The notes beneath the pieces were generated by a model. The model was not told the origin of the DNA, ran no database searches, and saw only the letters and a list, made by a program, of their open reading frames with translations. DNA of 64,000 nucleotides from an uncultured Bacteroidaceae bacterium (lineage in GTDB: Bacteria > Bacteroidota > Bacteroidia > Bacteroidales > Bacteroidaceae), in the NCBI GenBank assembly GCA_905234605.1, contig CAJOIE010000005.1, forward strand, positions 1 through 64,000, read 5' to 3'. The position numbers and the translations under genes were made by a program. Shown one piece after another: positions 26,559 through 36,513 of the stretch; the stretch's first letter is position 1; every line of letters begins with the position of its first letter.

Positions 26559-29402
26559 ATGAGCAACACCGTCACACCCGCACACACCTTACCCGATGCT
26601 CTCAATGCCTATGCGCCACTCATACTGGACGGTGCCATGGGCACGATGCTCCAAGGCTACGGCCTAAGTGAAGATGACTACCGCGGCACCTCAGCCAAGA
26701 GCCACGAGGCCCAGCAGCAGGCATGGCACACTCTCCACATCGCAGCGGCCGACGCCCCGCTACAGCGTGGCAACAACGACATGCTCTGCCTGACACGTCC
26801 CGACATCGTGGCCGACGTGCACAAGCGCTACCTGCAGGCAGGGGCACACATCATCAGCACCAACACCTTCAATGCCCAACGCATCTCGCTTGCCGACTAT
26901 GGCTGCGAGCATCTGGTGCGCGACATCAATCTGGCAGCAGCCCGCCTGGCACGCACCGCAGCCGACGCCGCCGGCGGCATACACTTCGTGGCTGGCTCGG
27001 TAGGCCCCACAAGCAAGTCGCTCTCCATGAGCCCCGACATCAGCGACCCAGCCCTGCGAGCCATCACCTTCACCCAGTTGGCCGAGGCCTATGCCGAGCA
27101 GATGCAGGCACTCATAGAGGGTGGCGTGGATGCTCTGCTCATTGAGACCATTTTCGACACGCTCAACGCCAAGGCTGCCACCTATGCCGCGCACGAGGCC
27201 ATGCAGGCCGCCGGCCGCCAGGTGCCGCTCATGCTCTCGGCCACCATCAGCGACAAAGCCGGCCGCCTGCTGAGCGGACAGACGCTGGATGCCTTCGTCA
27301 CGTCGATAGCCCATGCGCGTCCATTGTCAATAGGCCTCAACTGCTCGTTTGGGGCCAAGGAAATGGTGCCGCATCTGCGTGCACTGCGCAAGGCCGCCGA
27401 GGGCATGGACGTGCACATCAGCATACACCCCAACGCCGGCCTTCCTAATGCCCTCGGGCAATATGATGAGACGCCCGAGCTCATGGTGAAGCATCTACAG
27501 CCTGTGCTCTCTGAAGGCCTCGCCTCAATCATCGGCGGTTGCTGTGGCACCACCGATGCTCACATCCGCGCGCTGGCCGACACCGTGGCATCGCAGCCGC
27601 AGTGCCATGTCAAGCCGCCATCCACCGGAGCTTTCTCCCACGCCTTCCAGCTCTCTGGCTTAGAGCGGCTTACACTCACGCCTGAAACAGCTTTCATCAA
27701 CGTGGGTGAACGCTGCAACGTGGCTGGCTCTCGCCAGTTCCTGCGCCTCATCCGCGAGAAGCGTTACGATGAGGCCTGTACCATAGCGCGCCGCCAGGTG
27801 GAGGATGGTGCCCTCGTGCTCGACATCAACATGGACGATGCCCTGCTCGACACTCAGGCCGAGATGTGCCACTTCCTGCGCCTCCTCGCGGCAGACCCCG
27901 ACATCTGCCGTGTGCCCTTCATGGTCGACTCCTCCAAGTGGGATGTCATCGAGGCTGCCTTGGGGTGCATACAGGGTAAGGCCATCGTCAACAGCATCTC
28001 GCTGAAGGAAGGCGAGACACTCTTCATTGAGCACGCACGCACCCTGCGCCGCATGGGAGCTGCCGTAGTAGTCATGGCCTTCGATGAAGAGGGGCAGGCC
28101 ACCACGCTGGAGCGACGCATAGCCATCTGCCAGCGTGCCTACCGGTTGCTCACGGAGCAGGCCCTGTTCCCTGCCGAGGACATCATCTTCGACCCCAACG
28201 TGCTGGCCATTGCCACAGGCATAGCGGAGCACGACGGCTATGCCCGCGACTTCATTCTCGCCACCCGCTGGATACGCGAGCACCTGCACGGCAGCCACAT
28301 CAGCGGCGGCGTGTCGAACCTCAGCTTCTCCTTCCGTGGCAACAACTATCTGCGGCAAGCCATGCACGCCGTTTTTTTGTACCATGCGCGCCGTGCCGGC
28401 ATGGACATGGCCATCGTCAACCCTGCCAGCAGCGTGACCTATGCCGACATCCCCGAGACACATCTCAAGGTGATAGAAGATGCCATCCTGGCACGCACGG
28501 CCGATGCTGCCGAGCACCTCGTAGTCCTGGCCGAGCAGCTCAGCAACGGAACCACGGCACCCGCCGCGGGCACTGCCGTGCAGGAGGCCGCGCAATCCGT
28601 GGCCATGACCGTGGAACAACGCCTCATGGAGGCACTGCGCCAGGGGCGCACAGACACCCTCGAGGCCGACATCGCCGAGGCTCTCACCCTCTACCCCACC
28701 CCCACGGCCATCATTGAGGGTCCGCTCATGGAGGGCATGAACCGCGTAGGCCAACTGTTTGCCGAGGGCAAGATGTTCCTGCCCCAAGTGGTCAAGACGG
28801 CGCGCACCATGAAGCAGGCCGTTGCACTCCTCGAGCCGGCACTGCTGGCACATAAGCACGAACACGCACAGGCTTCCGCCACACGACAGCCACGGCTGCT
28901 CATAGCCACCGTCAAGGGCGACGTTCACGACATCGGCAAGAACATCGTGGCCACCGTCATGGCCTGCGCCGGCTATGAGGTGACCGACCTCGGCGTGATG
29001 GTCACGGCCGATGAGATTGTGGCGCAGGCCCTTGCGCAGAAGCCCGACGTGATAGGCCTCTCCGGCCTCATCACCCCGTCGCTGGAGGAGATGATACACA
29101 CGGTGCGTGCCCTCAGCGAGGCAGGCATCACGGTGCCCGTGGTCATCGGCGGAGCCACGACCAGCGCGCTCCACACCGCGCTGAAGATAGCCCCTGCCTA
29201 TGGCGGCACCGTGGTCTATGCCAGCGATGCCTCGCAGAACGTGCCGCTGGTCTCCCCTCTCATGGATGCCGCCACGGCCACCGAGGCCGCACGCCGCATA
29301 GCCGAGCAGCAGGCAGCCCTGCGCCTCTCGGCCAGCACCGAGGCCGGCGCGCCCACAGCATCCATCGCCGAGGCCCGCGCACAAGCCAAACGCTATTTCT
29401 GA
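26559..29402 (+). CDS. metH: Cobalamin-dependent methionine synthase without reactivation domain
   Basis: Transfers methyl from 5-methyl-THF to homocysteine via B12 (947 aa). The homocysteine domain (~1-345) holds the zinc cysteines of IIGGCCGTTDAH. The pterin-binding domain (~370-630) begins FINVGERCNVAGSRQF. The B12 cap and Rossmann domain (~680-910) carry DVHDIGKN, whose His ligates cobalt. E. coli MetH is ~1227 aa; here the protein ends just after the B12 domain (AQAKRYF), so the C-terminal AdoMet reactivation domain is missing. The end is a normal stop, with no sign of frameshift. A separate activation protein elsewhere is likely. No cobalamin riboswitch is evident in the 74-nt gap upstream. 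Confidence 0.95.
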   Translation: MSNTVTPAHTLPDALNAYAPLILDGAMGTMLQGYGLSEDDYRGTSAKSHEAQQQAWHTLHIAAADAPLQRGNNDMLCLTRPDIVADVHKRYLQAGAHIISTNTFNAQRISLADYGCEHLVRDINLAAARLARTAADAAGGIHFVAGSVGPTSKSLSMSPDISDPALRAITFTQLAEAYAEQMQALIEGGVDALLIETIFDTLNAKAATYAAHEAMQAAGRQVPLMLSATISDKAGRLLSGQTLDAFVTSIAHARPLSIGLNCSFGAKEMVPHLRALRKAAEGMDVHISIHPNAGLPNALGQYDETPELMVKHLQPVLSEGLASIIGGCCGTTDAHIRALADTVASQPQCHVKPPSTGAFSHAFQLSGLERLTLTPETAFINVGERCNVAGSRQFLRLIREKRYDEACTIARRQVEDGALVLDINMDDALLDTQAEMCHFLRLLAADPDICRVPFMVDSSKWDVIEAALGCIQGKAIVNSISLKEGETLFIEHARTLRRMGAAVVVMAFDEEGQATTLERRIAICQRAYRLLTEQALFPAEDIIFDPNVLAIATGIAEHDGYARDFILATRWIREHLHGSHISGGVSNLSFSFRGNNYLRQAMHAVFLYHARRAGMDMAIVNPASSVTYADIPETHLKVIEDAILARTADAAEHLVVLAEQLSNGTTAPAAGTAVQEAAQSVAMTVEQRLMEALRQGRTDTLEADIAEALTLYPTPTAIIEGPLMEGMNRVGQLFAEGKMFLPQVVKTARTMKQAVALLEPALLAHKHEHAQASATRQPRLLIATVKGDVHDIGKNIVATVMACAGYEVTDLGVMVTADEIVAQALAQKPDVIGLSGLITPSLEEMIHTVRALSEAGITVPVVIGGATTSALHTALKIAPAYGGTVVYASDASQNVPLVSPLMDAATATEAARRIAEQQAALRLSASTEAGAPTASIAEARAQAKRYF

Positions 29403-29433
29403 GCACTCTGCACCCACACACACTACCACCATC

Positions 29434-29967
29434 ATGCTACCCCACATACCAGACGCCGAGCTGCAAAAAGCAGCCTCCGACAGTTTCGATGCCTTCCTGC
29501 AGCTCGTCTGTGATGCCACCCTAACGGCCAACGGCGGCGCACTCACCGCCGACACCATGCCCTCATTCTCGCCCGACCAGATTACCCTCACAGCCTACAA
29601 GATGCTGCATGAAGAGCTGGTGGGCGGAGGCTTCGTGCAGCTCATCCACAACGGGTTAGGCCCGTTCATCTTCCTCAACCCCTTTGCCAAGGCCATCCGC
29701 CTGTGGGGGCAGGCACTGGACGACGTCGAACTGGGCGAGGAGCTGCATGCGTTCTCCAAGCAACTCTATCGCGGCAGGGAGCTGTTTGAGCAGTATGGCA
29801 ATGCCATCGCCGCCCCATGCACCTACGACGAGTTCGTGGCACTCTATGAACAGTATCCTGACTTCGACACCCTCGACGAGTACTTCGTCGAGCACGAGGA
29901 ACAAATCACGTATGCCGTGGCAGCCTACGTGGATGCCCACCTCGCCGACTTCGCCATAGTAGACTGA
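29434..29967 (+). CDS. DMP19-like (DUF4375) protein
   Basis: A 177-aa soluble protein with the DUF4375/DMP19-like block TAYKMLHEELVGGGFVQLIHNGLGPFIFLNPFAKAI at residues ~55-90. It is acidic and predicted mostly helical. DMP19 of Neisseria is a DNA mimic, but most members are uncharacterised and DNA mimicry here is only a family-level possibility. It lies 31 nt after metH and probably shares its transcript. Palindrome array C follows 29 nt past the stop. Confidence 0.75.
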   Translation: MLPHIPDAELQKAASDSFDAFLQLVCDATLTANGGALTADTMPSFSPDQITLTAYKMLHEELVGGGFVQLIHNGLGPFIFLNPFAKAIRLWGQALDDVELGEELHAFSKQLYRGRELFEQYGNAIAAPCTYDEFVALYEQYPDFDTLDEYFVEHEEQITYAVAAYVDAHLADFAIVD

Positions 29968-29996
29968 CAGGCAGAGGCCTACGCCGTTGCCGCCTA

Positions 29997-30101
29997 CACC
30001 CTGCACCCTCACCAGCCTACACCCTGCACCCTCAGCCGCCTACACCCTGCACGGTTCCGCCCAACACCCTGCAGGGTGTTTTTTGCATGCCATGCAGGGA
30101 G
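29997..30101. repeat. Intergenic palindrome array C (4-5 units)
   Basis: Units start at 29997, 30020, 30043 and 30065, with a degenerate fifth at 30088 (spacing 22-23 bp). The first two are asymmetric (CACCCTGCACCCTC). The fourth is the full palindrome CACCCTGCAGGGTG and runs into T6. Confidence 0.85.
30064..30084 (+). terminator. Possible terminator formed by array C unit 4
   Basis: ACACC-CTGCAG-GGTGT followed by TTTTT resembles a short Rho-independent terminator for the metH-DMP19 transcript. The stem is only 5 bp if a loop is allowed, so this is tentative. Confidence 0.35.
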
Positions 30102-30163
30102 CCACGCGACACCGTTGCAGCAGAATTCAGCGCGCATGCACGCCAGCATGTAAACCTTTTCAG

Positions 30164-30171
30164 TATCTTTG
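30164..30171 (+). promoter_or_regulatory. -7 promoter box for MFS transporter
   Basis: TATCTTTG matches TAnnTTTG, 41 nt before the MFS start codon. No -33 element is recognised. Confidence 0.6.
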
Positions 30172-30212
30172 CCACCAAATAAGCATCAACAAACAACGCC
30201 AACAGCATCATT

Positions 30213-31853
30213 ATGACACAAGCCACCAAGCCCGCAGCCACGGCCACAGCCACCCTGCGCGACTCTGCCGCCATGCGCTGGACAGCACTCCTGCTCCTCG
30301 CCCTGGCCATGTTCTGCTCCTACATCTTCATGGACATACTCTCGCCCATCAAGGACCTCATGCTCTCCGAGCGCGGCTGGGACAGCACCGCCTTCGGCAC
30401 CATGCAGGGCTCCGAGGTGTTCCTCAACGTGTTTGCCTTCTTCCTCATCTTTGCCGGCATCATACTCGACAAGATGGGTGTGCGCTTCACCGCCGTGCTC
30501 TCGGCAGCCGTGATGCTCGTGGGAGCACTCATCAAGTGGTATGCCGTTAGCGATGCATTCACAAGCAGCAGCCTCGCCACCTGGTTCACCGAGCACCTTA
30601 ACTACGTGCCCGTCTTCGACGAACTTGGCGTGTCGCCCTTCTACGAAGGCATGCCCGCATCGGCCAAGGCTGCCGCCTGCGGCTTCATGCTCTTCGGTTG
30701 CGGATGCGAGATGGCCGGCATCACCGTGTCGAGAGGCATCGTGAAGTGGTTCAAGGGCCGCGAGATGGCACTGGCCATGGGCAGCGAGATGGCACTGGCA
30801 CGCCTGGGCGTGGCCACGGTGATGATCTTCTCCCCCTTCTTCGCCCGCCTGGGCGGACATGTCAGCGTGAGCCGCAGCGTGGCCTTCGGCGTGGTGCTGA
30901 TGTGCATAGCCCTGATTATGACCATCGTCTATTTCTTCATGGACCGCAAACTCGACGCACAGACAGGCGAAGCCGAGGAGAAAGACGACCCCTTCAAGAT
31001 CTCCGACCTGGGCAAGATACTCACCGACAGCGGCTTCTGGCTCGTGGCACTGCTGTGCGTGCTCTACTACTCCGCCATCTTCCCCTTCCAGAAATATGCC
31101 GTGAACATGCTTCAGTGCAACCTCACACTGACCCCCCCTGCCGCCGACTCCTTCTGGGCCGGCTCGTCGGTGACCGTGGTGCAGTACGTGATAATGCTCG
31201 TGGTGGCAGCCACCGGCTTCGCCAGCAACTTCCAGAAGCGCGCCACACTGAAGTATGGCCTGCTGGCAGTGTCCTTCCTTTCGCTCGTAGCCTACTGCTA
31301 CATGGGCTTCATGCGGCAGTCGGCCGAGAGCATCTTTGCCGTGTTCCCGCTCCTGGCTGTGCTCATCACCCCCATACTCGGTTCCTACGTCGACCACAAA
31401 GGAAAGGCCGCCACGATGCTCATCCTGGGCTCACTGCTGCTCATAGCCTGCCACCTGACATTCGCCTTCGTGCTGCCGGCATTCAAAGGTAATGCCGTGG
31501 GCGGCATCGTAATAGCCTACCTCACCATCCTCGTCCTTGGCTCCTCATTCTCGCTCGTGCCCGCCTCGCTGTGGCCCAGCGTGCCCAAGCTCGTAGACGC
31601 CAAAGTTATAGGCTCGGCCTACGCCCTCATCTTCTGGATACAGAACATAGGCCTCTGGCTCTTCCCCCTACTCATCGGCAAAGTGCTGGATAAAACCAAC
31701 CCCGGCGTCACCGACCCGACCCTCTACAACTACACCGCACCCCTCGTGATGCTTGCCTCGCTCGGCGTGGCAGCCTTCCTGCTCGGCCTGGTGCTCAAGG
31801 TGGTAGACCGCAAGAAAGGTCTCGGCCTCGAGCTGCCCAACATCACCGAGTGA
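30213..31853 (+). CDS. Major facilitator superfamily transporter
   Basis: An inner-membrane secondary transporter (546 aa) with about 12-14 predicted helices. The first helix begins near residue 28 (WTALLLLALAMFCSYIFMDIL). MFS-like loop features include DKMGVRFT between helices 2 and 3, and DHKGKAATM at the equivalent position in the second half. It is longer than the usual 400-450 aa because of an extended loop around residues 105-150. The substrate cannot be read from sequence. It is preceded by its own -7 box and followed by the giant CotH gene on the same strand. Confidence 0.85.
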   Translation: MTQATKPAATATATLRDSAAMRWTALLLLALAMFCSYIFMDILSPIKDLMLSERGWDSTAFGTMQGSEVFLNVFAFFLIFAGIILDKMGVRFTAVLSAAVMLVGALIKWYAVSDAFTSSSLATWFTEHLNYVPVFDELGVSPFYEGMPASAKAAACGFMLFGCGCEMAGITVSRGIVKWFKGREMALAMGSEMALARLGVATVMIFSPFFARLGGHVSVSRSVAFGVVLMCIALIMTIVYFFMDRKLDAQTGEAEEKDDPFKISDLGKILTDSGFWLVALLCVLYYSAIFPFQKYAVNMLQCNLTLTPPAADSFWAGSSVTVVQYVIMLVVAATGFASNFQKRATLKYGLLAVSFLSLVAYCYMGFMRQSAESIFAVFPLLAVLITPILGSYVDHKGKAATMLILGSLLLIACHLTFAFVLPAFKGNAVGGIVIAYLTILVLGSSFSLVPASLWPSVPKLVDAKVIGSAYALIFWIQNIGLWLFPLLIGKVLDKTNPGVTDPTLYNYTAPLVMLASLGVAAFLLGLVLKVVDRKKGLGLELPNITE

Positions 31854-31945
31854 CACTGGCAACGACCTTGCAGCGACACACACATATCATCGCACCCTAT
31901 GTGCTACAGCCATAAGGACCCATGCACCGACAAACAGCTTATTCC

Positions 31946-34900
31946 ATGAAACATTCACTGCTAACCATTACACTGCTCGCTGCCGTGGCTATGCCTGCAC
32001 ACAGCCAAAGCTGGATAGACCTCACGTCAGAATACGTCCAGAACCCCGACTTCGCCGACAACAACTACAGCGGGTGGACATTCGAGGGCTGGGCAGGCTC
32101 GACAGCCACCCGTGTCAATGCCCAAGAGTTCTGGAACGGCACCTGGGACTTCTACCAGACAATCACCGTACCGCAGGCCGGCACCTACCGCATCAGCGTG
32201 ACAGGCTACTTCCGCCCGGGCGACAACACCGACGATGCCGTGCAAGCCTACGAAAACGGAACAGCCGACACACCGTGCGTGCTCTACGCCAACAGCGACG
32301 AGACACCCATGGCAAGCATCTACGAGGCATACTTCACAAGCAGCACCGCAGGCACATGGGGCTATCGCAACGGAAGGTCGTGGCGCTACTACCCCAACAC
32401 TATGGAGACCGGCGTAACACTCTTCAACCAGGGCAATTACGCCAACAGCATAGAAACCACCGTCGGTGCAGACTGCCAGCTCCGCATCGGCATACGCGAC
32501 TGGGAGTGGGTACAAGGCAACTGGGTGCTCTTCACCGGCTGGAAGCTTGAGTGGTGGGGCAAGGAGACAGCAGTGACAGGCATCCGCCTCACACCCGCCT
32601 CCACGACCGTCAAACAAGGCCAGCAGGTGCAGCTCACAGCCACCGTCATCCCCACCAACGCCACCTACAAGGGAATAGAGTTTGAGAGTAGCAACACCTC
32701 CGTGGCCACCGTGGATGCCGACGGCCTCGTGAGCACACACAACGTGGGGACTGCCACCATCACCGCACGCTCCACACACTACACCAACCGCTACGCCACA
32801 TGCACCATCACCGTCAAGGCCAACCAGGTGAGCGCGTCGCAGGTGATAATCAACGAGGTGCAGCAAGCCAACCTGGACATGTACATCGACCCAAGCTTCA
32901 ACTATGGCGGCTGGATAGAGCTCTACAACTCCACGGACGAGGACGCTGCTCTTAATGGCCTCTACATCTCCGACGACGTGGCAGAACTTCACAAATATGC
33001 CCTCAAGAGCGCATTGCAGGGAAGCGTGCCCGCCGGCGGCTTCCTCACACTCTGGTTCGACCACAACACCCGCTGGTCGCAACGCAACATACCATTCAAG
33101 CTCGACTACGACGGAGGGAGCATCTACCTCAGCGACAGCAACGGCACCATCCTCCAGCAGGCCGTCTACCCGCCAGCCATAGCACGTACATCCTACGCCC
33201 GCACCACCGACGGCGGCACCATGTGGGCATACACCGACCAGCCCACACCCTCAGCCACCAACGCCAGCAGCCCCTTTGCCACCATCAGGCTGGCCGCGCC
33301 CGCTGTCGACGTACCGTCGCAGCTCTTCAGCAGCAGCTTCACGGCAAACGTGACGATACCCGCAGGAGCCACCCTGCGCTACACCCTCGACGGCACCACG
33401 CCGACACTCGACAACGGCAGCACAAGCACCACCGGACGTTTCAGCATCAACAGCACCACCATCCTGCGCCTTCGCCTGTTCCAGGACGGCTATCTGTCGA
33501 GCCCGGTGGTGACACGCACATTCATTGAGCGCAGCCGCGACTACACGCTGCCCGTGGTGAGCATCGTATCCGACCCTGCCAACTTCACTGGTGAAGACTA
33601 CGGCATCTTTGTCCAGGGCAACGGCAATGGCCGCCCAGGCAATGGTCAGGACGCAGCCTGCAACTGGAACATGGCGTGGGACCGCCCTGTAGCCTTCGAC
33701 TTTTTCACTGCCGACGGCATGGGAGCCTTCGCGCAGGAGGTGAACATCGAGGCAGCAGGCGGATGGAGCCGTGCATGGACACCCTACTCCTTCAACATCA
33801 AGGCCAACAAGATATATGAAGGGCAGAACCGCCTCGACTACCAGTTCTTTGCCGACCGCCCATTCCTGCGCCACAAAGCACTCAAGGTGCGCAATGGCGG
33901 CAACGACACTGACAACAGAATCAAGGATGCCGCCATACAGCAAGTGGTGTCCACTTCAGGGCTCAACGTAGAGACGCAGGCCTACCAGCCTGTCCACGTA
34001 TTCCGTAATGGCCAGTATATCGGCGTGGAGAACCTCCGCGAGCCCAACAATAAGAACTATGGATTTGCACACTACGGCATTGACACCGACCTGATGGACC
34101 AGTGGAAGATGAGCCCCGACAGCGGCTATGTCCAGCAGACAGGCGACCGTGTTGCGTGGGAAGAGCTCATATCACTCTCCGCCACTGCCGCCGACGCCAG
34201 CAGCTACGAACGCATCAAGGAGCTGCTCGACATAGAGGAATACATTAACTATATGTCCGTTCAGCTCTACATTGCCGGCAACGACTGGCCGCAGAATAAC
34301 GTGAAAGCCTTCCGCGCCCGCAGCGAGGGTGAGAGCAACTCGCGCTTCCGTTTCGTGGTGTTCGACACCGACGGTGCCTTTGCCTACAGCAACGCCTTCA
34401 CGGCATTTGCCGGCAAACAGTGGTACACCTTCGACCAGTTGCGCGGTGCCGACATCATTGCCGAATACGGCAACCACATCTACGCCGAGATAGAGTTCGT
34501 GACGCTCTTCCTCGGGCTCCTGCAGAACGAGGAGTTCAAGAAGCAGTTTGCCGACCAGTTCTGCATCGTGGCAGGCTCTGTGTTTGAGCCCACCCGTGCC
34601 GCCGCCGTCATCAATGCCATGGTGGCAGCCGTCAATCCTGCCATGAGCTTAGAGGGCCGTTCCAGCAATTGGAGTGCCAACAATGTGCGTTCATCGCTGA
34701 GTTCAAGCCGGCAGACGTCGTCGGTCAGCAACATGCGCTCCTACCTCGGCCTGGGCACACCCCTCAGTGTGACCCTCTCCGCCAACATTGCCGAGGCCCC
34801 GCTGCTCGTCAACGGTCTGGAAGTGCCCACACGCCAGTTCAGCGGTTCGCTGTTCGCCCCTGCCGTGGTGAGCACCAGCGTGCCTGCGGGCTACCGTTTC

Positions 34901-36307
34901 CTCGGCTGGCAGTCGTCGCAGTCCGTCACGACCACGACCCTCTTTGCCAAAGCCAGCACATGGAGCTACTATGACCAAGGCTCGCTCGACAACACCTCGT
35001 GGCAGGCCGCGGGCTACTCCGCGCAGTCGTGGGGCAGCGGCACAGCACCCTTAGGCTACGACACCGGCAACGCCACCAAGGCAGCGGCCTATGGCACCAC
35101 GCTCAGCTATGGCGGCAGCTCAAGCAACAAGTACCCGACCTACTACTTCCGCAAGCAGGTCACACTAAGCAGTGCCCCCGCGGCAGACGACAGCTTCGTG
35201 CTCGACTGGGTGGCCGACGATGGCTTCGTGATCTATGTCAACGGCACAGAGGCCGGCCGCTTCCTGATGGATAACACGCCATCGCCAACATTCTACTCCT
35301 TCGCCGACACCTATGCCAACGCCAACCCAGAGTCGGGACAGCTGACGCTCCCCACATCGCTCTTCCGCGCCGGCACCAATGTCATTGCCGTGGAGCTGCA
35401 CAACAACTCAGCTTCGTCTACCGACATCTACTGGGACGCCGCACTGCTGCACAACCAGAGTGTCAGCGGGTCCTATGCCTCCACCCTGCCCGACTACGAG
35501 CTGCCGTCGGCATCGTCCGAGAGCATCACCCTCAAAGCAGTGTTCGAACCTCTTGCCGATGGCGATGCCGAAGCCTGGGACTCTCACCCCATCAAGATCA
35601 ACGAGGTGAGCGGTGCCAATGACATCTTCGTGAACGACTATTTCAAGAAGAACGACTGGATAGAGCTTTACAACACGACAGACGAGGACATCAACATCGC
35701 CGGCATGTACCTTAGTGACGACCTTGAGGATGTGACCAAATTCGTTGTGCCCGCCTCCAACGGCACCTTCTCCACCGTAGTGCCTGCTCACGGCTACCTC
35801 GTGGTGTGGGCCGACAAGCTGGAGTCGCTCACCCAGTTGCATGCCAACTTCAAGATTGCCAAGGACAGCGGGTCGGTAGTGCTCACAGCATCCGACTTCG
35901 CATGGAGCGACGTCCTCACCTACTGCCTCCACGACGGCACACAGAGCGTAGGTCTCTATCCCGACGGCGGCACCGAGCTCTATGTCATGCAGCGTCCCAC
36001 CATCGGTGCGTCCAACGTGCTCACCCTCGACGCCACGGCATGGGCAGAGCCTCAGTATAAGCCCGTCGGCGTGGACGGCGACATGGCTGCCGCCGACATG
36101 ACCCTCAGCTACGACGGCATACGGCTCCACCTGCACCATTCCGCCCCTGCACGTGTTGACATATACAACATCGCAGGCCAGCTGGTGCGCACAGCCCGCG
36201 TGATGCCCGGCGGCACCCTCAGCATGGCCGAGCTCCAGGCAGGCATATATGTGGCACGCGCCACCTCGGGCGACAACGATGCCACCCTCAAGGTCACCGT
36301 GCGCTGA
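31946..36307 (+). CDS. Giant secreted CotH / lamin-tail-domain protein with T9SS sorting signal
   Basis: A 1453-aa exported protein. Domains in order: signal peptide (~1-21), a beta-sandwich module (~22-205), an Ig-like BIG2 domain (~210-295), lamin-tail domain 1 (~300-440), a chitobiase/hexosaminidase C-terminal-type domain (~460-530) and a CotH domain (~540-890). A repeat-like segment (~945-1005), a galactose-binding-like module (~1010-1150), lamin-tail domain 2 (~1210-1350) and a T9SS type A sorting domain (~1385-1453; RVDIYNIAGQLV and LQAGIYVARATSG) follow. Export by the type IX system and cell-surface display are expected. Binding partners are unknown. The first ATG (31922) would put charged residues ahead of the signal peptide, so the ATG at 31946 is used. 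Confidence 0.88.
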   Translation: MKHSLLTITLLAAVAMPAHSQSWIDLTSEYVQNPDFADNNYSGWTFEGWAGSTATRVNAQEFWNGTWDFYQTITVPQAGTYRISVTGYFRPGDNTDDAVQAYENGTADTPCVLYANSDETPMASIYEAYFTSSTAGTWGYRNGRSWRYYPNTMETGVTLFNQGNYANSIETTVGADCQLRIGIRDWEWVQGNWVLFTGWKLEWWGKETAVTGIRLTPASTTVKQGQQVQLTATVIPTNATYKGIEFESSNTSVATVDADGLVSTHNVGTATITARSTHYTNRYATCTITVKANQVSASQVIINEVQQANLDMYIDPSFNYGGWIELYNSTDEDAALNGLYISDDVAELHKYALKSALQGSVPAGGFLTLWFDHNTRWSQRNIPFKLDYDGGSIYLSDSNGTILQQAVYPPAIARTSYARTTDGGTMWAYTDQPTPSATNASSPFATIRLAAPAVDVPSQLFSSSFTANVTIPAGATLRYTLDGTTPTLDNGSTSTTGRFSINSTTILRLRLFQDGYLSSPVVTRTFIERSRDYTLPVVSIVSDPANFTGEDYGIFVQGNGNGRPGNGQDAACNWNMAWDRPVAFDFFTADGMGAFAQEVNIEAAGGWSRAWTPYSFNIKANKIYEGQNRLDYQFFADRPFLRHKALKVRNGGNDTDNRIKDAAIQQVVSTSGLNVETQAYQPVHVFRNGQYIGVENLREPNNKNYGFAHYGIDTDLMDQWKMSPDSGYVQQTGDRVAWEELISLSATAADASSYERIKELLDIEEYINYMSVQLYIAGNDWPQNNVKAFRARSEGESNSRFRFVVFDTDGAFAYSNAFTAFAGKQWYTFDQLRGADIIAEYGNHIYAEIEFVTLFLGLLQNEEFKKQFADQFCIVAGSVFEPTRAAAVINAMVAAVNPAMSLEGRSSNWSANNVRSSLSSSRQTSSVSNMRSYLGLGTPLSVTLSANIAEAPLLVNGLEVPTRQFSGSLFAPAVVSTSVPAGYRFLGWQSSQSVTTTTLFAKASTWSYYDQGSLDNTSWQAAGYSAQSWGSGTAPLGYDTGNATKAAAYGTTLSYGGSSSNKYPTYYFRKQVTLSSAPAADDSFVLDWVADDGFVIYVNGTEAGRFLMDNTPSPTFYSFADTYANANPESGQLTLPTSLFRAGTNVIAVELHNNSASSTDIYWDAALLHNQSVSGSYASTLPDYELPSASSESITLKAVFEPLADGDAEAWDSHPIKINEVSGANDIFVNDYFKKNDWIELYNTTDEDINIAGMYLSDDLEDVTKFVVPASNGTFSTVVPAHGYLVVWADKLESLTQLHANFKIAKDSGSVVLTASDFAWSDVLTYCLHDGTQSVGLYPDGGTELYVMQRPTIGASNVLTLDATAWAEPQYKPVGVDGDMAAADMTLSYDGIRLHLHHSAPARVDIYNIAGQLVRTARVMPGGTLSMAELQAGIYVARATSGDNDATLKVTVR

Positions 36308-36327
36308 GGCACAGCCACTCCACCCGT

Positions 36328-36474
36328 CACCCTACGCACGATAGCCTACGGACCCTGCAGGGCTGCCAACGACACCCTGCAGGGTCTTGTCTTTCACCCT
36401 GCACCCTCACGGCCGACACCATGCAGGGTCTGCGCCGACACCATGCAGGGTGTCTCAGCACCACACAGCATGGA
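36328..36474. repeat. Intergenic palindrome array D (5-7 units)
   Basis: Units start at 36351, 36373, 36395, 36417 and 36439, exactly 22 bp apart. A degenerate unit at 36461 keeps the same phase and another possible one is at 36328. CACCCTGCAGGGTC, CACCATGCAGGGTC and CACCATGCAGGGTG forms are present. It lies between the CotH and YqiA-like genes. Confidence 0.88.
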
Positions 36475-36513
36475 CAACCGCCTCACACAGCAATCATCAC
36501 AGCCCAACCCATC

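Noticed and set aside
27660..29591. Minus-strand ORF of 643 codons opposite metH
   Set aside because: It lies entirely against a clear metH gene, has low-complexity Gly/His/Val composition with no domain, and is a typical shadow in GC-rich DNA.
30186..31397. Minus-strand ORF of 403 codons opposite the MFS gene
   Set aside because: Gly/His/Glu-rich shadow of a membrane protein gene, no domain or promoter.
36421..36513. Longer N-terminus of the YqiA-like esterase
   Set aside because: It translates array D units. Homologues begin directly at the ILYLHGF strand.
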